A stretch of 64,000 nucleotides of DNA from Caryophanon tenue (GCF_001700315.1 NZ_MASJ01000014.1:47066-111065); one strand, 5' to 3'; counted from the stretch's first letter, positions 27,419 through 37,063 are shown. Translations and numbers: made by a program. The notes: generated from the letters alone by a model not told the origin.

Positions 27419-28126
27419 TTATACAGTTTGTTTAATATTTAAAACGGTATATAGTTCGCGTAAATTGTCAATTTCATACGTAACCGGAATATTAACAGTA
27501 GGCTCTTTTCCTTTTGCATTTAACCAGCATGTGTCAATGCCAGCATGGTGGCCTCCGACAATATCTGCACCGAAAGAATCACCAATAATTAATGTCTCGT
27601 TCGCATTAAATTGTGGAATGCGCTCAAATACATAGTCAAAAAAGGCAGGCATCGGTTTTTGTGAGCCTGTTTGCTCTGATACAAAAATATCGTTAAAGTG
27701 CCCATGAATGCCGGCATGACGTAAACGTTTATGTTGTGTATCCGTTGCACCATTTGTCACAATATATAAGTCAAATTTTTGAGATTGAGATAATGTTCGA
27801 ATGACTTCATCTGCATGTGGCACAAACTGTTGTCCAACGACTAAATAATCGCGGTAACGTGCATCCGCTTCTGCCCCATTTACCGTATAGCCAAACGTTT
27901 CGAATAAACGTGTAAAACGTGTTGTTAATAGCTCATGGCGCGTTACACGTCCAATTTCAAGCGCGCCCCATAACTCCTCGTTAATATCACGGTATACTTG
28001 ACGAATTTCTTCTGAATACGGAATGCCGTAATCATTACAGACAAGTGGTAATGCGCCAAGTTCTGCCGAATCAAAATCTAATAATGTATCATCGACATCG
28101 AATAATAAATGTTTGTATTGTTTCAT
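27419..28126 (-). CDS. yjjG: HAD pyrimidine 5'-nucleotidase, YjjG family
   Basis: A 235-residue HAD hydrolase. Motif I is FDVDDTLLDFD (residues 9-19), motif II is LYIVTNGATDTQHKRL, and the acidic motif IV is LIIGDSFGADIVGG. YjjG-type enzymes dephosphorylate non-canonical pyrimidine nucleotides (house-cleaning). GGAGAGCAACA precedes the ATG and a terminator follows. Confidence 0.88.
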   Translation of the reverse strand: MKQYKHLLFDVDDTLLDFDSAELGALPLVCNDYGIPYSEEIRQVYRDINEELWGALEIGRVTRHELLTTRFTRLFETFGYTVNGAEADARYRDYLVVGQQFVPHADEVIRTLSQSQKFDLYIVTNGATDTQHKRLRHAGIHGHFNDIFVSEQTGSQKPMPAFFDYVFERIPQFNANETLIIGDSFGADIVGGHHAGIDTCWLNAKGKEPTVNIPVTYEIDNLRELYTVLNIKQTV

Positions 28127-28256
28127 TGTTGCTCTCCAATCCTTCCGCTCTCATACTACCTCTAAGATTATAGCAAAAAATCAGTTATAATACGACTAGA
28201 TGGCTTATATAGAGAACATATCGCCTACCTGATAACAATGTAAAGGAGTCAAATGG

Positions 28257-28934
28257 ATGAAAACAATTATACTACAGCATACTGATTATTGGCATGGCGG
28301 TGTTATACACGACATAGTTGAAGCAGACGTCATTTTCACAAGACAGGTTGAACAATATCCAGCAATCGCGGATATTGGACTGATTATTGTGCTTGGTGGG
28401 CCTGAACCTCTTTCTTATGACGAGCATTGGGTACGTGCTGCGCAAGCTTTTCTAACAGCAGCAATTGAGCAAAAACGTCCAGTACTCAGCTTCGGGTTTG
28501 GTGCACAACTTGTCGCTCGTGCGCTCGGCGGACAAATACACCCAAATCCGGCAGGCAAAGAGATTGGCTTTTTCCCAGTTGAAGCCACTTATCCAACATT
28601 ACCATTTGGGCTATTTCCACAGCAACTCGTACCATTCCATTGGCATAGCCAGACATGCCAACTACCACAAAGTGCCATGGTGTTTTATAAAACACCATTT
28701 TGTGACACACAAGCCTTTTTATATAGTGACCGGGTGCTCGGCTTCCAATTTCACTTAGAAATGAATGCGTCATTACTTGAAGCGTTACTAACACATGAAC
28801 ATAATTTTATCGAACAACGCGGTTATTTCACGCAATCCCTTGCACAACTTCGCGCTGCACAAATAAATCCGCAACATCACGAACCTCTTGAAAAAATTAT
28901 CGCGCATTTACAAGGTCGGCTACAGTTTTTATAA
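28257..28934 (+). CDS. Class I glutamine amidotransferase-like protein lacking the catalytic Cys
   Basis: A 225-residue class I GATase-fold protein. IIVLGGPEPLSYDEHWV and the C-terminal GFQFHLEM (His-Glu dyad) are clear. The nucleophile elbow, normally GxCxGxQ, reads SFGFGAQ, so the Cys position is Gly80 (codon GGG at 28494). Without Cys it should not release ammonia from glutamine. It may be a binding protein or a degenerate homologue. Family relatives are the stand-alone GATases next to amino-acid or nucleotide genes. AAAGGAG lies before the ATG. It is monocistronic and convergent with degV. Confidence 0.8.
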   Translation: MKTIILQHTDYWHGGVIHDIVEADVIFTRQVEQYPAIADIGLIIVLGGPEPLSYDEHWVRAAQAFLTAAIEQKRPVLSFGFGAQLVARALGGQIHPNPAGKEIGFFPVEATYPTLPFGLFPQQLVPFHWHSQTCQLPQSAMVFYKTPFCDTQAFLYSDRVLGFQFHLEMNASLLEALLTHEHNFIEQRGYFTQSLAQLRAAQINPQHHEPLEKIIAHLQGRLQFL

Positions 28935-28982
28935 GTGGCTTTTAGCGAATATAGCAGAATGGGACAGAACCGTTCTGTAAAT

Positions 28983-29025
28983 ACAACAAAACCACGGCGC
29001 ATGTCATGTTCGCCGTGGTTTTGTT
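28983..29025. terminator. Terminator between the GATase-like and DegV genes
   Basis: AACAAAACCACGGCG pairs with CGCCGTGGTTTTGTT. The flanking AATGGGACAGAA resembles one end of the intergenic repeats. Confidence 0.8.
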
Positions 29026-29116
29026 TATCTATCGCTGAATTTGTAACACTTTTTAGCAGGTATGAAAAAAGAAGTTTCTTTCATCGCACCAAAAGGTTGT
29101 TTGCCTCCGCACTAAA

Positions 29117-29962
29117 TTATTTTTCAAAAAATAGTGCAAAGACACCTAAGCCAACATGTGAGCCAATTACCGCACCTATTGTTGTGACATCAAAATCTTT
29201 TGGCTGTAGCTCTGCTGTTAAGACTGCCTTCAATTCGTCGACAATCGCCACGTCACCCGTATATGCAATACCGATTGTCTTCGATGTGAAATCACCGCCG
29301 CGTGCTTTCACATGTTCTACAACTTGCTTAAAGGCACGTTTTTTGCCGCGTGCTTTATCTAATGTATCAATTAATCCCTCATCGGTAATCGTTAAAATGG
29401 GCTTAATATTTAATAAACCTCCAACAAACGCTGTTGATTTTGATAAACGTCCACCTCGCGCTAAATGGTCTAAATCATCAACTGCAAAAACGTGCTGAAT
29501 CGACGCAGCATAGGCTGTTAGTTGCTCGGCAAGTGCAGTTGCTGTGACACCAGCCTCGCGTAAACGCACCGCTTCCTTTACGACAAAACCTTGTCCAAAT
29601 GATGCACATTTTGTATCGATAATATGTAATGAAAAATCTGGATACGTCTCTTTCACTTGCTCACGCATCATAACCGCTGTCGCAAACGTTCCAGATAAGC
29701 CTGATGAAAACGCGATATAGACGCCTTCTTCACCTGCTTTTGCCTGCTCTGTAAATGCAGCTAAAAATGTTTCTGGTGACACTTGTGATGTCTTCGGTTG
29801 TCCACCTTGTTCTAAAATATCGAAAATTTGTTGTGGTGTAATTTCAACACGGTCTGCTAAATCTTGTCCATTATACTCCACACGTAATGGAAATAAAGTA
29901 ATGTCATGTGCCTCTAAATAAGTTAATGGTAAGTCACATGCACTATCTGTATAAAGTTTCAT
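29117..29962 (-). CDS. DegV-family fatty-acid-binding protein
   Basis: A 281-residue DegV protein. It has N-terminal TDSACDLP, TSQVSPETF, FSSGLSGTF around residue 85 (head-group contact loop), and the region DDLDHLARGGRLSKSTAF. The family (FakB group) binds fatty acids and presents them to the kinase FakA. Which fatty acid is not visible, and no fakA is next to it. An AAAGGAACG-like site lies before the ATG. Confidence 0.92.
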   Translation of the reverse strand: MKLYTDSACDLPLTYLEAHDITLFPLRVEYNGQDLADRVEITPQQIFDILEQGGQPKTSQVSPETFLAAFTEQAKAGEEGVYIAFSSGLSGTFATAVMMREQVKETYPDFSLHIIDTKCASFGQGFVVKEAVRLREAGVTATALAEQLTAYAASIQHVFAVDDLDHLARGGRLSKSTAFVGGLLNIKPILTITDEGLIDTLDKARGKKRAFKQVVEHVKARGGDFTSKTIGIAYTGDVAIVDELKAVLTAELQPKDFDVTTIGAVIGSHVGLGVFALFFEK

Positions 29963-30122
29963 ATGTATTCACGTTCCTTTCTCGCTTTTATTTTACTGCT
30001 TCCACTGAAAACGTCAATTTACATTTGTCATATATTCTTTCCTTCTACCCCATTTTTCGATAACATAGACATACAAACTGGCGAATTTCTTCCAATATTC
30101 GTTGTACTAAAGGAGTTTTAAC

Positions 30123-31568
30123 ATGATTCAAACGATTTATGAGCAATTGGCCGTTCAAGGAATGTATGCCGTTGCAACATGGCCTTCCGCTGGTGCTTCA
30201 CTACAGGAGCATTTGCATAAACACGCCCCTGTACACGATGCGTTCACATCACCGTTTTGCGAGCAAGTAGCAACCTACCATGTTGGACGTGGCACAGCGA
30301 CACAGCGTTTCACACAATTACAAACGTGGCTAAAAAGCACATTACACGAAAAAACAATTCATGATTATGTATATATGCTTCGAAGCGTTTTATATAATGA
30401 TAGCGTCCTTCGTCCATTATTTCGTGCTTTAGAACGTACGACGCCGCAGCAAGAAACCGCATATGAATACGCAGCAGCGATCGCAATAACGCCTTATACA
30501 AACGAACAATTATGCACTATTATTGATTTTATCGAAACATTATTTGAATTAAAGCAATTACAGGCACAACGCACGAAAATCGAGCCATTGATTTGGCATG
30601 AGCGACTTACACAATGTGCAAATCGTACACAACAGCGCTTCGATACGATTGAGCAAGCGATGACGTATACAAATCTCTTTAGCGAACAACCTGCAACGAT
30701 ACCGTTGTCTTCTCTTGTGATGCTCACAGAAATTCCAGCGAGCACGTATGAACTTTTACGTCAGCAGCAAATTGATGTAGCACATTTTGTCGCGACAACA
30801 GCCTTTACAGCACAGCAAGTAGAGGCATTTACGTCGCAACATGCAAGTGTTGATGTCATACTGCAACATGCACTCATTGCCTATTTACAACGTCCAGTTG
30901 AAACCATTGCGCCCATTACCGTGAAAAAAACGACGGTGAAAGCCGCGAAAACATCGCCAAAAGAAAAAGAACTTGCGCAGCAAATTACACATCTTACCAA
31001 ACAGTTAACCGAGCTTCAACAACGGCTCACACATTATGAGCAACAAGCGTCCAATCATACACAAAGCGAGCAGCAAATCGCCTTCTTATATGAGCAGTTG
31101 CATACACTTGAAATGCACAATGAGGCGTTAGAACACGCCCTTGAACAAGCAAAACAGCAACGACAAACAACAACCGCTGCAAAAATGGTCACAGCGATGC
31201 AACAAACGCTCGAAGCATTACAACAAGAGTTAGCAACTGAAACAACGAACACGAAACAAACCTATATTGAGCAAATTGCTGATTTACGTATCGCCTTTAT
31301 CGGTGGGCATCAGAACTTACATCAGCAAATTGCCAAAACATTTGTGCAAGATGTACTTTGCATTAGCCCTGAGAAACAGCAGTTTGATGTGAAGCAATTA
31401 CAACAATACGATATTGTTGTGTTCATTACAAGCTACGCTAGTCACAGCCTGTATGAACGTGCTTTTGACTATTTAAAACGCCAGCACATGAAACATAAAT
31501 GTGTTGTCACATCGCAACAACATTTGGAAACAATTGCGCGTAAAATTTATTTCCAAGCCTACGTATAA
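30123..31568 (+). CDS. Coiled-coil protein with C-terminal DUF2325 domain
   Basis: A 481-residue protein. The N-terminal ~280 residues are helical and unrecognised. Residues about 290-375 form a Gln-rich coiled coil (TKQLTELQQRLTHYEQQ...). The last ~95 residues fit DUF2325: RIAFIGGHQNL, DIVVFITSYASHSLY and VVTSQQHLETIARK. The usual domain has conserved GG and a pair of basic/aromatic contacts, which are kept here. The function of DUF2325 is unknown, and other members are short proteins. AAAGGAG precedes the ATG and a terminator follows. Confidence 0.65.
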   Translation: MIQTIYEQLAVQGMYAVATWPSAGASLQEHLHKHAPVHDAFTSPFCEQVATYHVGRGTATQRFTQLQTWLKSTLHEKTIHDYVYMLRSVLYNDSVLRPLFRALERTTPQQETAYEYAAAIAITPYTNEQLCTIIDFIETLFELKQLQAQRTKIEPLIWHERLTQCANRTQQRFDTIEQAMTYTNLFSEQPATIPLSSLVMLTEIPASTYELLRQQQIDVAHFVATTAFTAQQVEAFTSQHASVDVILQHALIAYLQRPVETIAPITVKKTTVKAAKTSPKEKELAQQITHLTKQLTELQQRLTHYEQQASNHTQSEQQIAFLYEQLHTLEMHNEALEHALEQAKQQRQTTTAAKMVTAMQQTLEALQQELATETTNTKQTYIEQIADLRIAFIGGHQNLHQQIAKTFVQDVLCISPEKQQFDVKQLQQYDIVVFITSYASHSLYERAFDYLKRQHMKHKCVVTSQQHLETIARKIYFQAYV

Positions 31569-31572
31569 CGAA

Positions 31573-31612
31573 AAAAAGCTGCCGAAAAAGGAGTTCCTTT
31601 TTCAGCAGCTTC
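31573..31612 (+). terminator. Terminator of the DUF2325 gene
   Basis: AAGCTGC and AAAAAGGA pair with CCTTTTT and AGCAGCTT. The bases from 31613 to 31786 carry nothing I can support. Confidence 0.8.
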
Positions 31613-31786
31613 TTTCATGCCGCACAAGAGATGCCTATGCATTTAGTTTAATTGGTCGCCATGGACATAGTTGGTCATTGGTCACATGTAACAATTGAAC
31701 AGGTAATGAGTCATTGGTTTTTCTTTACGATTAAAGTCGTTGTATGCGGACATGAAAGCCTAGTTTGGAGTCTCACCGCCCTAGGT

Positions 31787-32299
31787 TTACATATAACGGC
31801 TATCATCAAAATCAATCGATACCGTAAAGTTTTTGGCATTAATTAAGTTTGATAATTTATGTGCTTTTTTCTCTAATTCATCTGCTTGTTTACGATAATG
31901 CTCTGGGTCAAATAATGCCACTTTATATACTTGCACCGCTTCACTATAACCGTATTGTAGCTCTTCTTGCTCCGCCATCGCAAATTCCTTCGCCTCGTCG
32001 ACTTCCATACGTAGCTGCTTCGCAAGTTCAATCGCCTCAACAATCGCAAACGCTTGTCCGTCAAAGGCCACAGTATGACGGACATTCGCTTCATATACAA
32101 GGCGGTCTAATTTCCGTATATCTGCACGAATCAAGCGCAATTCATGCTCAACATCTGCTAAAGTGCGTCCTTCACGTACCGGGCTTTGCCCTTTTTCGAT
32201 AACTTTAAACGCCACACGATGACGCTCATGCGTTAATTCTTGTTGTTTTTTAAGTAAAATACTTTTTAATTTCACTGCTTCTGCTAATAAAATGGTCAC
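31787..32299 (-). CDS. DIP1984-like helical protein
   Basis: A 170-residue, almost entirely helical protein: N-terminal LLAEAVKLKSILLKKQQEL, C-terminal KQADELEKKAHKLSNLINAKNF. This matches the pattern of the DIP1984/septicolysin-like family of uncharacterised coiled proteins. The start is GTG at 32299, with GGAGGG 6-8 nt upstream. It has no signal peptide. It is followed within 60 bases, upstream on the same strand, by the EcsC-like gene. Confidence 0.6.
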   Translation of the reverse strand: MTILLAEAVKLKSILLKKQQELTHERHRVAFKVIEKGQSPVREGRTLADVEHELRLIRADIRKLDRLVYEANVRHTVAFDGQAFAIVEAIELAKQLRMEVDEAKEFAMAEQEELQYGYSEAVQVYKVALFDPEHYRKQADELEKKAHKLSNLINAKNFTVSIDFDDSRYM

Positions 32300-32355
32300 A
32301 AGATTCCCTCCTAGCCGTTTCCAGTAATATATATTATACCTTTATATTCTAAAAT

Positions 32356-33138
32356 TTACAAATTATCATGCGGAACAGCTGTGGCAATATGTGTTTTAAT
32401 GTCCGCAATATCCGCTTCCATTTTCGCCGTATCATAGCCAACACCTGCTTCAAACGCTGCTAATAGCGCATCGCCCATATTGCTTAGTGCTGTATACGTA
32501 ATACCGCCCGATAAAAATCCACCTGCTAGCGGAATAAATTTCGTGACGCCACTTGCCATCGTTTTTTTCGTAATCTTTTCGATAATAACGGTCGCAATTT
32601 CGCCTAAAATGGGCCAATACATCGCCTTTTCCATTTCGCTAAATGAAATTTTCCGGCTCACAATTTCCGTATGACGCGTCGTTAATAAACGCATCGCAGC
32701 CGCGCCACCCTTTACTTGTAGCATTGTGCCAAGTAGTAATAATAAATCATTCTTTCGTGCTTCATCTTGCAGTTGCCAAAAATCACGGTAGCCGTATAAA
32801 TACGCCATTTCCTGTGCGAGCCTTAACGCATTACCTAAAAACTGCAATGTATCTGCTGGCACGGTTGCAGCCATCGCAAAGCCACCCGGTAAACCTGCTC
32901 CAAACGATAGCGTTGTCGATTGACGCGTACGCTTGCCAACTAATCGCTTTGCTAAACGCTTCACTTCTTTTTGTGGCACACCTGCTGCAAGTGGCCCATC
33001 TAGTAAAATTTGTGCTAACTGTGGCGACTTTTCAAAGTGCTTCGTTAAAAATGCATCGCGGTCTACCTTCACACCGGGAATTTTATATAATGTACGAAAA
33101 AAGCTTGCTAAAATTGTTTGCTGTTCAAACCATTTCAT
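32356..33138 (-). CDS. EcsC-family protein
   Basis: A 260-residue protein with the EcsC-family pattern: LPGGFAMAATVPADTLQFLGNALRLAQEMAYLYGY near residue 82, and a glycine-rich region KFIPLAGGFLSGGITYTALSNMGD near 205. EcsC proteins are of unknown function; one is the third gene of the Bacillus ecsABC operon. Here an EcsAB-like pair is 13 kb away rather than adjacent. GGAGG precedes the ATG. Confidence 0.75.
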   Translation of the reverse strand: MKWFEQQTILASFFRTLYKIPGVKVDRDAFLTKHFEKSPQLAQILLDGPLAAGVPQKEVKRLAKRLVGKRTRQSTTLSFGAGLPGGFAMAATVPADTLQFLGNALRLAQEMAYLYGYRDFWQLQDEARKNDLLLLLGTMLQVKGGAAAMRLLTTRHTEIVSRKISFSEMEKAMYWPILGEIATVIIEKITKKTMASGVTKFIPLAGGFLSGGITYTALSNMGDALLAAFEAGVGYDTAKMEADIADIKTHIATAVPHDNL

Positions 33139-33208
33139 ATCCTAACCTCCATTACTTTCATCCCCCTACTGAATTTGCTATACTAAAGTTTCAAAGCGAG
33201 GGACAAAG

Positions 33209-33733
33209 ATGACTATTTATACGTATACGGAATCGACAAATATTGATTCCACTGCACCTGTACCCGTTGTATGTGAAGGACAAAACGTTTTCACGTATAA
33301 TCGTGTATACAGCAATAAACTGAAAAAAATTTTAGACGCGGCACTTGATTTCCGCTATTTTGTACAATACGATGTGCATGATTTACAAGGTGAACAGCTA
33401 TTTACGATCAAAAAATATGCACGTAAACGCCGTATTATTTACAATGCGCGGGATAAAGAAATGAAGTTTTTAATTTCATATGACGGCCAATTCGTCATGA
33501 TTCCTGAATTGCATATTCATCGTGAAGACGGCATGAAAATGGAATTGCATAAAAACATTGATGATTGGTCCATTTTTAAAGATGCTACAACGGAATACGC
33601 GCGCTGGAACTCCGCATTTGACGAGCAAACAGAAACGTTTCAAATGACGCTCGAAGTCATGCAGGAACATCCTGTCATGACGCCTGCCCATTATATCGGC
33701 ATTGCACAAATGACATTGTTTATTGGTGGTTAA
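33209..33733 (+). CDS. Tubby C-terminal/LURP-one-like domain protein
   Basis: A 174-residue beta-rich protein. The pattern FVQYDVHDLQGEQLFTIKKY, IYNARDKEMKFLISY and ELHIHREDGMKMEL fits the tubby C-terminal-like (LURP-one/YxjI) barrel seen in Bacillales. The last part, AHYIGIAQMTLFIGG, is hydrophobic and may fill the barrel. The family's role is unclear; phospholipid-scramblase-like relatives exist. GAGGGACAAAG precedes the ATG, and a family A repeat follows directly. Confidence 0.6.
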   Translation: MTIYTYTESTNIDSTAPVPVVCEGQNVFTYNRVYSNKLKKILDAALDFRYFVQYDVHDLQGEQLFTIKKYARKRRIIYNARDKEMKFLISYDGQFVMIPELHIHREDGMKMELHKNIDDWSIFKDATTEYARWNSAFDEQTETFQMTLEVMQEHPVMTPAHYIGIAQMTLFIGG

Positions 33734-33738
33734 AAAAG

Positions 33739-33900
33739 CAGACTGGGACCAAAAGAAATATCCTTCAGCAACGACAACTGCTGAAGGATATTTTCTGCTT
33801 TTGGGGCTGAAGTCACCGCTTGTATTGGGACACACCAGCATATTTTTCTCATCTCAATACGCGCATTTTCATCAGAAATAGGTTTCTATCTCAAGCTCTT
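33739..33900 (+). repeat. Intergenic palindromic repeat, family A copy 4 (long form)
   Basis: The left end is GCAGACTGGGACCAAAAG and the hairpin core is 33757-33794, followed by TTCTGCTTTTGGGG. The right end TCTATCTCAAGCTCTT is the imperfect inverse of the left (AAGAGCTTGAGATAGA). Confidence 0.75.
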
Positions 33901-33910
33901 ATTCGTATCA

Positions 33911-34804
33911 TTAAATCATCGCGATTTGATATTCGTGTGTGCTAGATAGCTTTACTTTATGTACAACTTCATCTACTTCAACTAAAAGCTGTGTCGCTGT
34001 GTAGTCATAATGATGGCTCATAATACCACCCATACTCGCTGGAATTGTTAACGTCACATCATCAATTGTTGCCGGTGCTTCTAAACGCGCTGTTAACGCA
34101 TGTAATAACTCTCGTACTTTTGTAGCGTTCGCATGCAGCACTTTAATGACAAATTCGTCCCCGGCTAAACGATACACTTTTACATCGTCTGATACAAAGC
34201 TTTGGAGTACACTGCCAACATAACGAATGGCTTCGTCTCCTAAATCATAGCCGTATTTTTCGTTAATGCGTTTGAAATCATCAATATTTAACATTAATAC
34301 CGCATATGGAATACGCTCCTGCTCACCATTACGTAGCAACACTTCTAAATCTTCTAATAATGCCACACGGTTTGGCAACTCACTTAATTTATCAACATAC
34401 GCATATAGCGCTAATTGTTCTTCTAATTCTTTCTCGACCGAAATGTCACGAATGACCATGACCATATGTGAAAACTCACTACCTTCATAGACAGGTGTGC
34501 CGTGAATTTGTGTCCAAACCCAGCCCTTTTTGGCGTGTAAACAACGTACTTCTAAAAAGCTCGATGCTTTCTCAGTAATCGTCTGTTCAAACCATTTCGC
34601 AAATGTTTCAACATCCGCTTCATAAATATTGACGAAACCACGTGCACGTTGTAACGTCTCGACATCATAGCCAAATGTTGTATACAAGCCTGGTGAAATA
34701 TATAAATGCTCTTTTTCTGCATTCATAATGACAATTACTTCTTTAATCTTTTCCGCAATGATATGGAAATGCGGTTCCTGCTCTAAAAACTGTGCTCTAT
34801 TCAT
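33911..34804 (-). CDS. PAS-GGDEF diguanylate cyclase
   Basis: A 297-residue cytosolic protein with a PAS-like sensor (about residues 20-125; VIVIMNAEKEHLYISPG, then WVWTQIHGTPVY and DISVEKELEEQL) and a GGDEF domain from YVDKLSELPNR. The motif is AGDEF rather than GGDEF (214-218 from the ATG used). This variant is active in some cyclases, and IDDFKRINEKYGYDLGDEAI is intact, so activity is plausible. There is no RxxD I-site. ATG at 34804 follows GGAGG at 9 nt; TTG at 34810 is too close to that site. Confidence 0.85.
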   Translation of the reverse strand: MNRAQFLEQEPHFHIIAEKIKEVIVIMNAEKEHLYISPGLYTTFGYDVETLQRARGFVNIYEADVETFAKWFEQTITEKASSFLEVRCLHAKKGWVWTQIHGTPVYEGSEFSHMVMVIRDISVEKELEEQLALYAYVDKLSELPNRVALLEDLEVLLRNGEQERIPYAVLMLNIDDFKRINEKYGYDLGDEAIRYVGSVLQSFVSDDVKVYRLAGDEFVIKVLHANATKVRELLHALTARLEAPATIDDVTLTIPASMGGIMSHHYDYTATQLLVEVDEVVHKVKLSSTHEYQIAMI

Positions 34805-34977
34805 GTTCAAATTCCTCCCATTGCGTTGTCATCCTTTCGTTTATTATAAACAGTTTTGCCCTCTTTCCACTACGTTTTTTCATAAAAATCCTTTGATTTG
34901 TCAAATTTGCAATAGTAGTTCAGCAATTCTGACAATCCAAAACATTTCTAACAAGATGATTGATGAAATATAAACGT

Positions 34978-35100
34978 AAAAAAACTGGGACAAAAAGAAA
35001 TACCCTCCAGCAACGATAACTGCTGAAGGATATGTTTCTGCTTTGTGTGCTACGCCGCATAGCAGACGCATTTAGCGAGCGTGACTTCATCTAACCTTTT
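34978..35100 (+). repeat. Intergenic palindromic repeat, family A copy 5
   Basis: The left end is AAAAAACTGGGACAAAAAG. The hairpin core at 34998-35034 has some changes (TACCCTCCAGCA / TGCTGAAGGATAT). TGCTACGCCGCATAGCAGACGC is shared with copy 2. The right end is CTAACCTTTTCGCG. The remaining bases to 35229 hold no gene I can support. Confidence 0.7.
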
Positions 35101-35229
35101 CGCGAAAGCTGAAAAAATAGATACTCCGCTCCCATTACGCCCGTAAAAGTCGATGATTCTGTTGTCACATACGAGCCAATTGCTATGACCTCAATGTAAA
35201 GTAATACCTCGGCTCATCTGTGTTTGATA

Positions 35230-35946
35230 TTAAATACTACAGCCGTCATCGCCACAAACGTCCGCATTGCCACCTTTTTGAATTAGACCAGGTGTAATCC
35301 CTTCCTCTTTTGCCACTTCACGTAACGTATCGTTGAATACTTCTTGTGGCTGCGCGCCTGCAATGCCGTATTTTTTATTAATGACAAAGAACGGTACACC
35401 GCGCACCTGTAGTTGCTGTGCAATTGCCTTATCTTGCTCAATATCTGTACTAAACATTTTCGTATCCGCTAATACTGCGCGCACATCATCTAAGTTTAGA
35501 CCTACTTCTAATGCGAGTTTCACAAGCACATCATGCTGTCCAATCGCTTGTCCCTCTGTAAAATAAGCTTTCATTAAACGTTCCGCAAACTCGCCGTCTT
35601 TATGAACGGTCTCGGCATATTTTACAAGGCGATGTGCATCTAATGTGTTTTGATTTAGCATCCCATCCACATCATACTGTAAGCCAACTTCGGCTGCACG
35701 TGCTGCAACACCTTGTGACATTTCCTTCGCCTTTTCAGGTGTTGTGCCGTATTTACGTGCTAAAACCGTATGCACCGGCTCCATTGAATCTTTTGGCGTT
35801 GTTGGATCAAGCTCATATGCCTTTAACTTTACATCAACCTTCCCTGTTAAACCTGTTGCAGCAATCGCTTGCTCTAATTGGCGCTTCCCAATATAACAAA
35901 ACGGACATACATAATCCGACCAAATTTCTACTTCAATTGTTGACAT
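35230..35946 (-). CDS. DsbA-family (FrnE-like) thiol oxidoreductase
   Basis: A 238-residue thioredoxin-fold protein with the active site CPFC at about residues 14-17 (SDYVCPFCYIGKRQ) and cis-Pro loop VRGVPFFVINKKYGIAGAQP. It has no signal peptide, so it is cytosolic, like the FrnE/2-hydroxychromene-isomerase group. The C-terminus ends in a Cys pair (DVCGDDGCSI). ATG at 35946 starts one base after the upstream gene's stop, with GGAGG in that gene's end. Coupling with the OYE-type reductase suggests a shared redox job. Confidence 0.9.
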   Translation of the reverse strand: MSTIEVEIWSDYVCPFCYIGKRQLEQAIAATGLTGKVDVKLKAYELDPTTPKDSMEPVHTVLARKYGTTPEKAKEMSQGVAARAAEVGLQYDVDGMLNQNTLDAHRLVKYAETVHKDGEFAERLMKAYFTEGQAIGQHDVLVKLALEVGLNLDDVRAVLADTKMFSTDIEQDKAIAQQLQVRGVPFFVINKKYGIAGAQPQEVFNDTLREVAKEEGITPGLIQKGGNADVCGDDGCSI

Positions 35947-35947
35947 C

Positions 35948-37063
35948 CTATTTTTCCTCCTGTGCAACCGTAAACCAACCTGGGATTGTTGTAATCATCT
36001 CCCAAAGTGACTGCGGAATATCTAATTCATCTTTTTTGCTAGTATATAGCATCGTATGCACCGCGTCATCTAAACCGAGTGCCATTTTTTCATACCAATC
36101 TGGGTCATAAATCAACGCATGCCCAAGCGACACAAGTGGCACAGTCGCTAATGCCTCCTCGACTTGCTCACGCGTTTGTAAAGCACCTACGCCAATAACA
36201 GCTAACTCTTCACCAACGGCTTGTTGCAGCAGTGCAACACGTGATGTTGTATCTTCTGCATCACGCATCGAGCCACCATCGAACTTACCCACTGATGCGT
36301 GAACGTAGTCCAATGGTGTCTTCGCAAGTGCACGCACAAATGCGAGTGTGTCGTCCATCGTAATACCGGGCTCTTCGCGCTCCTCCGGTGATACACGGTA
36401 GCCAAATACAAATGGCTTCTTCGCGTATTCTTGAATCATATGTGCACATGCTTCGACAACACGTAACGGGAATGTAAAACGGCGCTCCACATTACCGCCC
36501 CATTCGTCATCACGCTGGTTTGAGTGCGGAGAGACAAATTGCTGTAATAAATACGTGTTTGCTCCGTGTAACTCAACGCCATCAAAGCCTGCTTCAATAG
36601 CACGTCTTGTTGCCTCCGCAAATGCCGTAATTAACGCTTCAATCTCTTCATGTGTTAAGGCGCGTGGCGTTGGCATATTCGGACGAGGCGCCGCAATCGC
36701 ACTTGCTGACACGACTTCTTTTCCTAGTTGGTACTTCGGATTGGCCATACGTCCACCATGATAAATTTGCAGCACCGCTTTCGCACCGCCATCTTGAATA
36801 CTTTTCGCAACTTTCGCTAACTCTTGAATATCGTCATCCTGTGTAACTTTCAGTGAATCTGGAAACGCAATCCCATTATCCATAATATATGCACACGCCG
36901 TAATAATCATACCAATCCCACTTTTTGCACGGCGATAATAATACACTAATTCTTCATCTGACACACGACCATCCGCTGTCGAGGCAGAAATCGTCATCGG
37001 TGCCATCACAATACGGTTTGACACCGTTACCCCATTTTTAAACGTAAAATTGTCTTTCATCAC
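35948..37063 (-). CDS. Old Yellow Enzyme family NADH:flavin oxidoreductase
   Basis: A 371-residue FMN TIM barrel: FKNGVTVSNRIVMAPMT, LQIYHGGRM, FDGVELHGANTYLLQQFVSPHSNQRDDEWGG (catalytic His-Gly-Ala-Asn loop and the RxDEWGG motif) and a C-terminal FMN phosphate site. Members reduce activated alkenes and nitro compounds; the natural substrate is unknown. It is the first gene of a pair with the DsbA-like protein. Confidence 0.93.
   Translation of the reverse strand: MMKDNFTFKNGVTVSNRIVMAPMTISASTADGRVSDEELVYYYRRAKSGIGMIITACAYIMDNGIAFPDSLKVTQDDDIQELAKVAKSIQDGGAKAVLQIYHGGRMANPKYQLGKEVVSASAIAAPRPNMPTPRALTHEEIEALITAFAEATRRAIEAGFDGVELHGANTYLLQQFVSPHSNQRDDEWGGNVERRFTFPLRVVEACAHMIQEYAKKPFVFGYRVSPEEREEPGITMDDTLAFVRALAKTPLDYVHASVGKFDGGSMRDAEDTTSRVALLQQAVGEELAVIGVGALQTREQVEEALATVPLVSLGHALIYDPDWYEKMALGLDDAVHTMLYTSKKDELDIPQSLWEMITTIPGWFTVAQEEK

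Noticed and set aside
28955..28975. AATGGGACAGAACC as another full repeat copy
   Set aside because: Only one end-like motif is present and no inverted second end or core is seen; it is treated as part of the terminator region.
31613..31786. Possible small gene between the DUF2325 and DIP1984-like genes
   Set aside because: No ribosome site, promoter or coding frame stands out.
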